The notes under the pieces were generated by a model. It was not told the origin of the DNA and ran no database searches. It saw nothing but the letters and a program-made list of their open reading frames with translations. Below are positions 1 to 7,043 of a stretch of 44,977 nt of DNA, in pieces. Every line of letters starts with the position of its first letter. Within the stretch, counting starts at the first letter, position 1. The DNA lies in the NCBI GenBank assembly GCA_022821265.1, contig JAJEDW010000333.1, positions 1 to 44,977 of the forward strand, read 5' to 3'. The stretch comes from Acidobacteriota bacterium. GTDB taxonomy: Bacteria; Acidobacteriota; Terriglobia; 20CM-2-55-15. The translations under genes were made by a program, and so were the position numbers.

Positions 1-1155
1 AAGATCACGCTGGAGGAGTTCCGGGAGGTCGTGCGCCACAGCTGTCCGGGCGCCGGGGCGTGCGCCGGCATGTTCACCGCGAACACCATGGCCTCGGCGA
101 TCGAGGCCCTCGGGATGAGCCTGCCCTACAGCGCCTCCAACCCGGCCGAGAACCCGGCCAAGATCGACGAGTGCCGGTCGGCCGGCGCCGCGATTCGGCG
201 GATGCTGGAACGCGACCTCAAGCCGAGCGACATCATGACGCGCCCGGCGTTCGAAAACGCCGTGACGCTGGCCGTGGTCCTCGGAGGGTCCACCAACGCC
301 GTCCTGCACCTGGTCGCGATGGCGCGGACGATCGGCATCGAGTTGACCATCGACGAGTTCCAGGAGATCAGCGGCCGTGTGCCCCTGTTGGCCGATTTCC
401 GGCCGAGCGGCCCCTACATGATGGAGGACCTGCACGAGGTCGGAGGCACGCCGGCCGTGATGAAGATGCTGCTCGAGGCGGGCCTGCTCCACGGCGACTG
501 CATGACGGTGACGGGGCGCACCGTGGCCGAGAACCTCGCCGCGCTTCCGGGCCTGGCCGACGGACAGGAAATCGTGCGGTCCCCGGACGATCCGATCAGC
601 GCGCGCGGGCATCTGCGCATCCTCTACGGCAACCTTGCCGAGGAAGGATCGGTGGCCAAGATTACGGGCAAGGAAGGCGAGGTCTTCGAAGGGCCCGCGC
701 GCGTTTTCGACAGCGAGGACGACGCCAACCGCGCCATCGGGGACGGCCAGGTGCGCAAGGGCGACGTCGTGGTGATCCGGTACGAGGGGCCGAAGGGCGC
801 CCCCGGCATGCCCGAGATGCTCACGCCCACGTCGATGATCGTGGGCCGCGGCCTGGGGTCCGACGTCGCGCTGATCACCGACGGACGCTTCTCGGGCGGC
901 ACCCACGGCTTCGTCGTCGGTCACATCGCCCCGGAGGCGCAGGAAGGCGGCGTCATCGCCCTGGTGCGCGACGGGGACCGCATCCGAATCGACGCCGTCC
1001 GCAACACGATCGACGTCGCGGTGTCGCCGGAGACGCTGGCCGAACGGCGCCGCGAATGGCGGGAACGGCCGTTGCGCGTGACCTCCGGCGCGCTGTTGAA
1101 GTACGCGCGGCTGGTGTCGTCGGCGTCGCGCGGCTGCACGACGGACGGTTCATGA
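1..1155 (+). CDS. ilvD: Dihydroxy-acid dehydratase, C-terminal part (5' end outside window)
   Basis: This enzyme dehydrates 2,3-dihydroxy-isovalerate and 2,3-dihydroxy-3-methylvalerate to the 2-keto acids, the third step of Val/Ile synthesis, in the cytoplasm with an Fe-S cluster. The reading frame is already open at base 1, so the start lies upstream. Visible motifs are [18 protein letters not shown] near the beginning (two cluster-ligand cysteines of the family; the third lies upstream) and [19 protein letters not shown] near residue 290 of the visible part, both diagnostic of the IlvD/Edd family. About 384 residues are visible of a family norm near 560. It is the first visible gene of an ilvD-B-N-C-A operon, with 33 bases to ilvB. 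Identity is very secure because operon context separates it from Edd. Confidence 0.96.
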   Translation, partial: KITLEEFREVVRHSCPGAGACAGMFTANTMASAIEALGMSLPYSASNPAENPAKIDECRSAGAAIRRMLERDLKPSDIMTRPAFENAVTLAVVLGGSTNAVLHLVAMARTIGIELTIDEFQEISGRVPLLADFRPSGPYMMEDLHEVGGTPAVMKMLLEAGLLHGDCMTVTGRTVAENLAALPGLADGQEIVRSPDDPISARGHLRILYGNLAEEGSVAKITGKEGEVFEGPARVFDSEDDANRAIGDGQVRKGDVVVIRYEGPKGAPGMPEMLTPTSMIVGRGLGSDVALITDGRFSGGTHGFVVGHIAPEAQEGGVIALVRDGDRIRIDAVRNTIDVAVSPETLAERRREWRERPLRVTSGALLKYARLVSSASRGCTTDGS

Positions 1156-1188
1156 CGATTCGACTTCATCCACAACGGGGATAGCGAA

Positions 1189-2934
1189 GTGGCCAGGGAA
1201 ATGGAGACAGCGACGCGGGCCGATCGAGGACCCTCACGCGCCATACGGGCGGTATCCGGGTCCGAGGCCGTCGTGCTGGCCCTGATCGATCAGGGCGTGG
1301 AGGTCATCTTCGGATATCCGGGCGGCGCGATCATGCCCGTCTACGACGCGCTTTTCGACCACGAGGACGCGTTGCGCCACGTTCTGGTCCGTCACGAGCA
1401 GGGCGCGGTGCACATGGCCCAGGGCTATGCGCGCGCGTGCGGGAAGCCGGCCGTATGCATCGCGACGTCCGGTCCGGGCGCCACGAACCTGGTCACCGGC
1501 CTGGCCGACGCCAAGATGGATTCGACGGCCGTCGTCTGCATCACCGGGCAGGTGCCGTCGCGGCTGCTCGGGGCCGACGCCTTCCAGGAGACCGACATCA
1601 TCTCGGTCAGCGCGCCTGTGACCAAGTGGAACTGCCAGGTCACGAGGCCCGAGGAGATCTCCGAGGTCATCGCGAGCGCGATCCACATCGCGGGTTCCGG
1701 ACGCCCGGGCCCCGTCCTGGTCGACATCACCAAGGACGCCCAGCTCGGCACGGTCGACTACCGGCCCTCGATGGGCGTCCCCGAGGTTGCAGGGTACCCC
1801 CCCAAGCCCGCGCTCGATCCGGCGAGCATCGACGCCGCGGCGCGATTGATCAACGCCGCGCGGCGGCCCCTCGTGCTGGTGGGGCAGGGCGTGCTGCTGT
1901 CCGGCGCCCAGGCGGAGATGCGGGCGCTGGTCGAGCGAGCCGGGTTGCCGTTCGCGTCCACGCTGCTCGGCCTGTCGGCCCTTCCGTCCCGGCATCCGCT
2001 GTCGGTGGGCATGCTGGGGATGCACGGCAACTACGGGCCCAACGTCAAGACCAACGAGTGCGACGTGCTGATCGCCGTCGGAATGCGTTTCGACGACCGG
2101 GTCACGGGAGACCTGACCAAGTACGCCCGTCAGGCCAAGGTGATCCACATGGACATCGACCGGTCCGAGATCGACAAGAACGTCACGGCGACGGTCGGGA
2201 TCCTGGCCGACGCCCGGGACGGGTTGCGGGCCCTCGTCGAGCGCGTCGAGCCCGCCTCCCACGACGCGTGGCTGGCCGAGTTCCGCGAGTGCGACGCGGT
2301 CGAGATCGAACGGGTCATCGAGAAGGACATCCACCCCGACGACGGCGGGTTGCGGATGGCCGAGGTCATCCACCAGTTGTCGGAGCGCAGTCGGGGGCAG
2401 GCCATCATCGTGGCCGACGTCGGCCAGCACCAGATGGCGGCGGCCCGCTACTACAAGTTCGACGAAGGCAGCCGGATCATCACCTCCGGCGGCGCCGGGA
2501 CGATGGGATTCGCCCTGCCCGCCGCGCTGGGCGCGAGCGTCGCCCGGAGCGACCGCCCGGTCGTCGCCGTCATCGGCGACGGCGGTTTCCAGATGACGCT
2601 GCAGGAGCTCGGGACCGTGTTCCAGGAGAAGGCGCCGGTCAAGATCATGGTTCTGAACAACGAGTATCTCGGGATGGTCCGCCAGTGGCAGCAGCTGTTC
2701 CACGCGCGGCGCTACTCGGCCACGTCGCTGGTGAACCCGGACTTCCTCGGGATCGCCGTGGCGTACGGGATGCAGGGCAACCGGGTGACGAGCCGCGAGA
2801 ACCTGGCCGGGGCGATCGACGACATGCTCGCCGCCGAGTCCGCATACCTGCTCGAGGTGGTCGTCGAGCGCGAGGACAACATCTTCCCCATGATCCCGTC
2901 GGGCGCCGCCGTGTCGGAGATCCGGTTGGAATAG
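1189..2934 (+). CDS. ilvB: Acetolactate synthase large subunit
   Basis: This is the catalytic subunit that condenses two pyruvates, or pyruvate with 2-oxobutyrate, using ThDP, FAD and Mg2+, the first common step of Val/Leu/Ile synthesis. At 581 residues it has the normal family length. The catalytic glutamate is E70 in RHEQGAVHMAQGYARA. The ThDP-binding motif starts near residue 463 (GDGGFQM) and ends at LNNEYLGM. The chosen start is GTG at 1189, with a GGGGAT stretch upstream; an ATG four codons later (1201) is an alternative. The first ~20 residues are poorly conserved in character. The small subunit begins 10 bases downstream, which suggests co-translation. Confidence 0.97.
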   Translation: MAREMETATRADRGPSRAIRAVSGSEAVVLALIDQGVEVIFGYPGGAIMPVYDALFDHEDALRHVLVRHEQGAVHMAQGYARACGKPAVCIATSGPGATNLVTGLADAKMDSTAVVCITGQVPSRLLGADAFQETDIISVSAPVTKWNCQVTRPEEISEVIASAIHIAGSGRPGPVLVDITKDAQLGTVDYRPSMGVPEVAGYPPKPALDPASIDAAARLINAARRPLVLVGQGVLLSGAQAEMRALVERAGLPFASTLLGLSALPSRHPLSVGMLGMHGNYGPNVKTNECDVLIAVGMRFDDRVTGDLTKYARQAKVIHMDIDRSEIDKNVTATVGILADARDGLRALVERVEPASHDAWLAEFRECDAVEIERVIEKDIHPDDGGLRMAEVIHQLSERSRGQAIIVADVGQHQMAAARYYKFDEGSRIITSGGAGTMGFALPAALGASVARSDRPVVAVIGDGGFQMTLQELGTVFQEKAPVKIMVLNNEYLGMVRQWQQLFHARRYSATSLVNPDFLGIAVAYGMQGNRVTSRENLAGAIDDMLAAESAYLLEVVVEREDNIFPMIPSGAAVSEIRLE

Positions 2935-2944
2935 CCTCGACGGG

Positions 2945-3454
2945 ATGGAACGACGATTCACGATCTCGGTGTTGACCGTGAAGGGGGCCGGCGCCCTCCT
3001 GCGCATGATCGCGACGATCGGCCGGCACCAGTTGCGGATCGAGAGCGTCGCCTCCGCCGACGCGGGCGAAGGGGAGCTCTCCCGGCATACCGTCGTCGTC
3101 CGGGCCGCGCCGGACCGCATCCGGCGGGCGATGAAGCAGATGGGCTCCGAGCTGGGCGTCGTCGAGGCCGACTACTACCCGGAGGGGGCCACCCTGGACC
3201 GCGAGTTGGCCGTGTACAAGCTGTCGGTCGACCTGGCGTCGGCCGGCGCGCCGCTCGAGAGGCTGGTGCGGCAGCGCCGTGCGCGCGTCGTGCTGGGGGG
3301 ACCCGGCTACGTCGTGATCGAGAAGACCGGCACCGGGGAGGAGATCGAAGAGTTGTTGGGCCAACTCGAACCGTTCGGCGTGATCGAGTTCGCAAGGACC
3401 GGGCGCGTGCGGGTGACCATGTCGGCCGTCGGCGACGAGATCGGAACGGAATGA
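2945..3454 (+). CDS. ilvN: Acetolactate synthase small (regulatory) subunit
   Basis: This is the regulatory partner of IlvB, normally conferring valine feedback inhibition and full activity. The 169-residue product has an N-terminal ACT domain (about residues 3-75; RFTISVLTVKGAGALLRMIA, then a second strand with IRIESVA-like sequence) and a C-terminal ALS_ss_C-type domain. The length matches long-form IlvN/IlvH (~160-170). Start ATG 2945 is 10 bases after the ilvB stop. The gene lies between ilvB and ilvC, as is common in bacteria. Whether valine sensitivity is retained cannot be judged by eye. Confidence 0.95.
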   Translation: MERRFTISVLTVKGAGALLRMIATIGRHQLRIESVASADAGEGELSRHTVVVRAAPDRIRRAMKQMGSELGVVEADYYPEGATLDRELAVYKLSVDLASAGAPLERLVRQRRARVVLGGPGYVVIEKTGTGEEIEELLGQLEPFGVIEFARTGRVRVTMSAVGDEIGTE

Positions 3455-3482
3455 CCACGGAATCGATTGGAGGGTAGCAGAG

Positions 3483-4586
3483 ATGGCACAGATCAAGTTC
3501 GGCGACGTCGTCGAGAACGTCGTCACTCGCGACGAGTGGCCCGTCGAGAAGGCGCGCGCCTTCATGGCGGACGAGACCATCGCCGTCATCGGGTACGGCG
3601 TCCAGGGGCCGGGCCAGGCGTTGAACCTGAAGGACAACGGTTTCAACGTCATCGTCGGGCAGCGCAAGGACTCCCCGAGCTGGGACAAGGCGCTCGCCGA
3701 CGGCTGGATCGAGGGGGAGACCCTGTTCGAAATCGAGGAAGCCGCGCGGCGCGGGACCGTGCTCGAATACCTGCTTTCGGACGCCGGCCAGATCGCGCAG
3801 TGGGAGAAGGTCCGGACGCATCTGTCCGCGGGCAAGTGCCTGTACTTCTCGCACGGCTTCGCGGTGACGTTCAAGGACGACACGGGTGTGGTCCCGCCCG
3901 ATGACGTCGACGTGGTGCTGGTGGCGCCCAAGGGCTCGGGAACCTCGCTGCGCCGGCTCTTCGTCGCGGGAAAGGGTCTCAACTCGAGCGACGCGGTGTT
4001 CCAGGACGCGACCGGCCGTGCGCGGGACCGGGTGATCTCGCTGGGTATCGGCGTCGGATCGGGTTACCTGTTCGAGACGACGTTCCGGAACGAGGTCTAT
4101 TCCGATCTGACCGGCGAGCGCGGCGTCCTGATGGGCGCGATCGCCGGCGTCTTCGAGGCGCAGTACCTCAACCTCCGGAAGAACGGCCACACGCCGTCGG
4201 AAGCGTTCAACGAGACCGTCGAGGAGCTGACGCAGAGCCTGATGCCGCTGGTGGCCGAGAACGGCATGGACTGGATGTACGCCAACTGCTCCACCACGGC
4301 GCAGCGGGGCGCCCTGGACTGGAGGCACCGGTTCCGCGACGCCGTGACGCCGTTGTTCGACGAGCTGTACCAGAGCGTCCGGACGGGCGATGAGGCGCGC
4401 ATCGTCATCGACTCGTGCGGCCGCGCCGACTACCGGCAGCAGCTCCGGCGGGAGCTGGACGAGATGGCCGACGAGGAGATCTGGCGGGCCGGCCGGCAGG
4501 TGAGGCAACTGCGTCCGGAGCGCGACGCCGGTTCCGGGGCCCCCGCGTCCGAGGCCGCGGCTCCCGGCGCCGAAGCGATTCGATGA
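3483..4586 (+). CDS. ilvC: Ketol-acid reductoisomerase, fungal Ilv5-like type
   Basis: This enzyme converts acetolactate and acetohydroxybutyrate to dihydroxy acids with NAD(P)H and Mg2+. The 367-residue product has a Rossmann motif GYGVQGPGQ at residues 37-45, the coenzyme-specificity loop GQRKDSPSW, and metal/substrate acidic motifs SDLTGERGVLMG and FNETVEEL. From memory, the sequence resembles yeast Ilv5 (YFSHGF, VAPKGSG, CSTTAQRGALDW, RQVRQLRPE) far more than the ~330-residue E. coli-unlike class I or the ~490-residue class II enzymes usual in bacteria. A strong GGAGGG ribosome site precedes ATG 3483. A low-complexity Ala/Pro/Glu tail of about 25 residues follows the conserved end. The stop overlaps the ilvA start (ATGA). 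Confidence 0.96.
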   Translation: MAQIKFGDVVENVVTRDEWPVEKARAFMADETIAVIGYGVQGPGQALNLKDNGFNVIVGQRKDSPSWDKALADGWIEGETLFEIEEAARRGTVLEYLLSDAGQIAQWEKVRTHLSAGKCLYFSHGFAVTFKDDTGVVPPDDVDVVLVAPKGSGTSLRRLFVAGKGLNSSDAVFQDATGRARDRVISLGIGVGSGYLFETTFRNEVYSDLTGERGVLMGAIAGVFEAQYLNLRKNGHTPSEAFNETVEELTQSLMPLVAENGMDWMYANCSTTAQRGALDWRHRFRDAVTPLFDELYQSVRTGDEARIVIDSCGRADYRQQLRRELDEMADEEIWRAGRQVRQLRPERDAGSGAPASEAAAPGAEAIR

Positions 4587-5857
4587 ACCCGGCCGGCGCT
4601 CCGGCCGCGGGTTGGTTCCCGGGGCCGGAGGCCATCCGGCAGGCCGCCGAGCGGCTCGACGGCGTGATCGTGCGCACGCCGCTGGAGCACGACGCCCGCC
4701 TTTCCGAGGACTACGGCGCGGAGGTCCTTCTCAAGCGGGAGGACCTGCAGCCCGTCCGCTCCTACAAGATCCGGGGCGCCTACAACAAGATCCGGAGCTG
4801 CACGGAGGCCGAGCTGGCCGGCGGGGTGTCGTGCGCCAGCGCCGGGAACCACGCGCAGGGCGTGGCGTATGCCTGCCGGAAGCTGGGGATCCGCGGGACG
4901 ATCTACATGCCCCGGACGACTCCGGCCCAGAAGTTCGAACGCGTCCGCGCCATCGGCGGCTCGCTGATCGAAATCGTTCTCACCGGCGACGTGTACGACG
5001 AGACCGAGCAGGCGGCCCTGGAGCGGGTCGCCGGCGACGACTCGGTCTTCGTCCACGCCTTCGACGACGCCCGCGTCATCGAGGGGCAGGGCACGCTGGG
5101 CCGGGAGATCCTGGACGACGCGCCGGGCCCGATCGATTTCCTGCTGGTGCCGGTCGGGGGCGGCGGCCTGGCGGCCGGCGTGGGGAGCTGGGTCCGGGAG
5201 GATTCTCCGTCCACGCGCATCATCGGCGTCGAGCCGGCCGGGGCCGCGTCGATGCGGGCGTCCTTCGACCGGGGCGCGGTCGTGACGCTCGAGGCGATGG
5301 ACCCGTTCACCGACGGCGCGGCGGTCCGGACGGTCGGGACGCTGACGTTCCCCATCTGCCGCCGCGTCCTGGAGCGCGTGGTGACGGTGCCCGAGGGCCG
5401 GATCTGCTCCATGATCCTGCGCATGTACAACGAGCACGGGATCATCGTCGAGCCGGCCGGCGCGCTGTCGGTCGCGGCGTTGGAGGACCTTCGGGAGGAG
5501 ATTCGCGGGAAGCGCGTCGTCGCCATCGTCAGCGGCGGCAACAACGACTTCCGGCGGATCGAGGAGATCCGCGAACGCGCCCTGATCCACGAGGGCAAGA
5601 AGCATTACTTCATCGTGCGGTTCCCGCAGCGGGCCGGCGCGCTGCGCCAGTTCCTGAACGAGGTGCTCGGCCCGGACGACGACATCACCCATTTCGCCTA
5701 TTCCAAGAAGACCGACCGCGAGCGGGGCCCGGCCGTCGTCGGCCTGGAGTTGAAGGACCGTGCGGCGCTCGAGCCGCTGATGGACCGCATGAAGGCGCTG
5801 GGGTTCTTCGGCGAATACCTGAACGAGCGCCCGGACCTGATGCGGTACCTCGTGTAG
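4583..5857 (+). CDS. ilvA: Threonine ammonia-lyase (threonine dehydratase)
   Basis: This PLP enzyme deaminates threonine to 2-oxobutyrate, the committed step toward isoleucine. The 424-residue product has PLP lysine K62 in SYKIRGAYNKI, the substrate loop SAGNHAQGVA, the phosphate-binding glycine loop PVGGGGLAAG, and one C-terminal ACT-like regulatory domain (from about residue 335, KHYFIVRFPQRAGALRQFL). That makes it the short biosynthetic form with a single regulatory domain. I chose ATG 4583 because it overlaps the ilvC stop as ATGA; the frame stays open upstream inside ilvC but that extension is not conserved-looking. It is the last gene of the ilv operon. Confidence 0.95.
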   Translation: MNPAGAPAAGWFPGPEAIRQAAERLDGVIVRTPLEHDARLSEDYGAEVLLKREDLQPVRSYKIRGAYNKIRSCTEAELAGGVSCASAGNHAQGVAYACRKLGIRGTIYMPRTTPAQKFERVRAIGGSLIEIVLTGDVYDETEQAALERVAGDDSVFVHAFDDARVIEGQGTLGREILDDAPGPIDFLLVPVGGGGLAAGVGSWVREDSPSTRIIGVEPAGAASMRASFDRGAVVTLEAMDPFTDGAAVRTVGTLTFPICRRVLERVVTVPEGRICSMILRMYNEHGIIVEPAGALSVAALEDLREEIRGKRVVAIVSGGNNDFRRIEEIRERALIHEGKKHYFIVRFPQRAGALRQFLNEVLGPDDDITHFAYSKKTDRERGPAVVGLELKDRAALEPLMDRMKALGFFGEYLNERPDLMRYLV

Positions 5858-5882
5858 TCGCCGGATCGAGACGGGCGCCGGC

Positions 5883-5916
5883 TTGAACGCCCCCGGTTGA
5901 GGGTGTACAGTGTACA
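5883..5916 (+). promoter_or_regulatory. Promoter with double TGTACA operator of the Phd/VapC module
   Basis: A -35-like TTGAAC (5883-5888) and a -10-like TACAGT (5906-5911) are separated by 17 bases. TGTACAGTGTACA (5904-5916) overlays the -10 and consists of two TGTACA palindromes centred 7 bases apart. TGTACA is the known core of the E. coli YefM-YoeB operator palindromes, and the downstream antitoxin is in the Phd/YefM superfamily, so autoregulation here is a reasonable inference. The expected transcription start (~5918) is almost at ATG 5921 and no Shine-Dalgarno is visible, so the mRNA may be leaderless. Confidence 0.55.
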
Positions 5917-5920
5917 TGCC

Positions 5921-6175
5921 ATGCGGCACGTCACCGCGACCGAAGCCCGTCAGAACTGGTTCGCACTCCTCGACGAAGCGGCCAACGGCGAGATCATCGC
6001 CATCCGGCGCAACGGTCGCAAGCTGGTCCTGAGGCTGGAGGACGCCGGAACGGCGGCCCCCGATTACGAGAGCCTGATCGACTTTCCGGACGCCGACGAC
6101 GCCGATACGTGGGGCTGGGACTGGAAGGGTCCCGGCGAGGTCCGTCCCGTCACCCGCCGGCGCGCCGGGCCGTGA
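5921..6175 (+). CDS. Phd/YefM-family antitoxin
   Basis: This 84-residue protein has an N-terminal Phd/YefM DNA-binding fold (RHVTATEARQNWFALLDEA, then EIIAIRRNGRKLVLRL) and an acidic, Trp-containing tail (residues ~50-75; DADDADTWGWDW) that would wrap the toxin. The family binds its own promoter and neutralises a cognate toxin. Start ATG 5921 is favoured over the ATG at 5897 because the conserved domain begins exactly there and the promoter/operator lies between them. The stop overlaps the toxin start (GTGA), typical of coupled toxin-antitoxin pairs. Confidence 0.88.
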   Translation: MRHVTATEARQNWFALLDEAANGEIIAIRRNGRKLVLRLEDAGTAAPDYESLIDFPDADDADTWGWDWKGPGEVRPVTRRRAGP

Positions 6176-6552
6176 CCTGCCTGCTCGATACGCACTTCCT
6201 CCTGTGGATCGTCTCGAGTTCGAGGAGGTTGAAGGCCTTTCCCTGGCTGCGGAACTACGAGCCGTGGGGCGTGTCGCCGATATCGCTCCTGGAGATTCAA
6301 CTGCTCGCCGAAGTCGGGCGCCGCAAGATCGACAATCCGCGCTTCGTACGCGAGGTGATGGCCGATCCGCGGTTCGTGCTCGACGATGCGCCCGCGATGA
6401 CGCTGGTTCTGAAGTCCCTGGATCTGGGATGGGCCCGCGACCCGTTCGACCGATTGCTCGCCGCCCACAGCCTCGTGCGCCGCGTCCCGTTGTGCAGCGT
6501 GGACGCCGTGATGCTGGAACGTCACAAGCACGTCGTTCCCGAACTCCGCTGA
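6172..6552 (+). CDS. PIN-domain ribonuclease toxin (VapC type)
   Basis: This predicted Mg2+-dependent endoribonuclease toxin has 126 residues. PIN-domain acidic residues are visible at D6 (CLLDTHFLLWI), the Glu of ISLLEIQLLAE (about residue 43), D in ARDPFDRLLAAHS (about residue 91) and D in CSVDAVM. The DTHFLLW start is typical of the PIN subgroup paired with Phd-type antitoxins. The start is GTG 6172, overlapping the antitoxin stop by four bases. No downstream gene is coupled on this strand. All catalytic acidic residues are present, so it appears intact. Confidence 0.9.
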   Translation: MTCLLDTHFLLWIVSSSRRLKAFPWLRNYEPWGVSPISLLEIQLLAEVGRRKIDNPRFVREVMADPRFVLDDAPAMTLVLKSLDLGWARDPFDRLLAAHSLVRRVPLCSVDAVMLERHKHVVPELR

Positions 6553-6605
6553 GATACTCGCTCCGCGCGCTCGGGCGCGTTCAGTCGGGCGCACGGCCCG
6601 TGCGG

Positions 6606-6773
6606 TCAGACTTCCCCTTCCTCCAGCGTGTCTTCCAGGACGGCCAGCAGGTTCGCGACCGGACCGCCCATCAGGACCAGCGTGTCCCGGGGCACGCCGC
6701 GGCATTCCTCGCGGACCTTGCGGCCGTCCGGGCTCTCGATCTCGATCGTCATGTCGTAGGTGTCTGCGATCAT
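6606..6773 (-). CDS. Small acidic hypothetical protein (55 aa)
   Basis: I do not recognise this family. The 55-residue product is acidic and ends EEGEV; it reads like a small beta-rich domain (YDMTIEIESPDGRKV) followed by an amphipathic helix (VANLLAVLEDTLEE). The ATG at 6773 (complement) is chosen because a very good GAGGAG ribosome site lies five to six bases upstream; a longer start at 6800 lacks one. It is transcribed away from the aromatic operon promoter at 6820, making this a divergent pair. Support is only the ribosome site and the coherent coding sequence, so it may not be real. Confidence 0.45.
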   Translation of the reverse strand: MIADTYDMTIEIESPDGRKVREECRGVPRDTLVLMGGPVANLLAVLEDTLEEGEV

Positions 6774-6819
6774 CGCGGCTCCTCGTCGGTTCGTGTCCAT
6801 GGTACCGCAACGACGAGAG

Positions 6820-6849
6820 TTGACACGCCCCGGAACGTTTCCTCATACT
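6820..6849 (+). promoter_or_regulatory. Sigma70-type promoter of the aromatic amino acid operon
   Basis: A perfect -35 TTGACA (6820-6825) and a -10-like CATACT (6844-6849; 4 of 6 consensus) are separated by 18 bases. The expected start site is near 6856, twelve bases before the leader peptide ATG at 6868. Position directly ahead of the leader peptide and attenuator supports the assignment. Confidence 0.65.
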
Positions 6850-6867
6850 GGCCGGCAGGTTGGATCG

Positions 6868-6948
6868 ATGCGTAATGCCGGCGCAGCCCTCGCTTGGTTT
6901 GGCGGGTACTACTGGTTTCCGCCGCCGGGGAGGTGCGTGAAGGTCTGA
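6868..6948 (+). CDS. Leader peptide rich in Trp, Phe and Tyr codons (attenuator peptide)
   Basis: This 26-codon open frame runs from ATG 6868 to TGA 6948. Codons 10-17 read WFGGYYWF: six aromatic residues in eight, covering all three aromatic amino acids (two Trp, two Phe, two Tyr). It sits between a good promoter and a strong intrinsic terminator (6971-7015) that precedes DAHP synthase, the enzyme committing carbon to all three aromatics. This is the architecture of ribosome-mediated attenuation known from trp, phe and his leaders. Only a weak ribosome site (GGCAGG) is visible. Translation itself is inferred. Confidence 0.82.
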   Translation: MRNAGAALAWFGGYYWFPPPGRCVKV

Positions 6949-6985
6949 TCCTTTTCCACATCGAGTCGCGAGGCCCGCTCTCCGG
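6925..6985 (+). promoter_or_regulatory. Candidate antiterminator pairing
   Basis: CCGGGGAG (6925-6932), lying just 3' of the aromatic codons, can pair with CTCTCCGG (6978-6985), which is the inner 5' arm of the terminator stem: seven Watson-Crick pairs and one G-U. Forming it would disrupt the terminator. An upstream segment CCGGCG (6878-6883) can pair with CGCCGG (6923-6928), which overlaps the antiterminator and could act as the competing 1:2 pairing. These pairings are seen by eye; their use in vivo is inferred. Confidence 0.5.
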
Positions 6986-7015
6986 AACATACGGAGGGCG
7001 GGCCTTTTTGGTTTT
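6971..7015 (+). terminator. Intrinsic terminator acting as attenuator ahead of DAHP synthase
   Basis: A 14-base-pair GC-rich stem (6971-6984 with 6992-7005; one G-U pair, otherwise perfect) encloses the loop GAACATA and is followed by TTTTTGGTTTT. It lies 28 bases upstream of the DAHP synthase ATG and downstream of the aromatic leader peptide, so it would stop transcription before the structural genes. It cannot serve an upstream gene, because the nearest upstream coding sequence on this strand is the leader peptide itself. Confidence 0.88.
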
Positions 7016-7043
7016 GGGGACAGATATCCGAGGGAGGAACGCA

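Noticed and set aside
6760-6948. A 62-codon frame covering the leader peptide from an upstream start
   Set aside because: Starts upstream of the promoter and of the predicted transcription start; only the 26-codon frame from ATG 6868 would be on the transcript.
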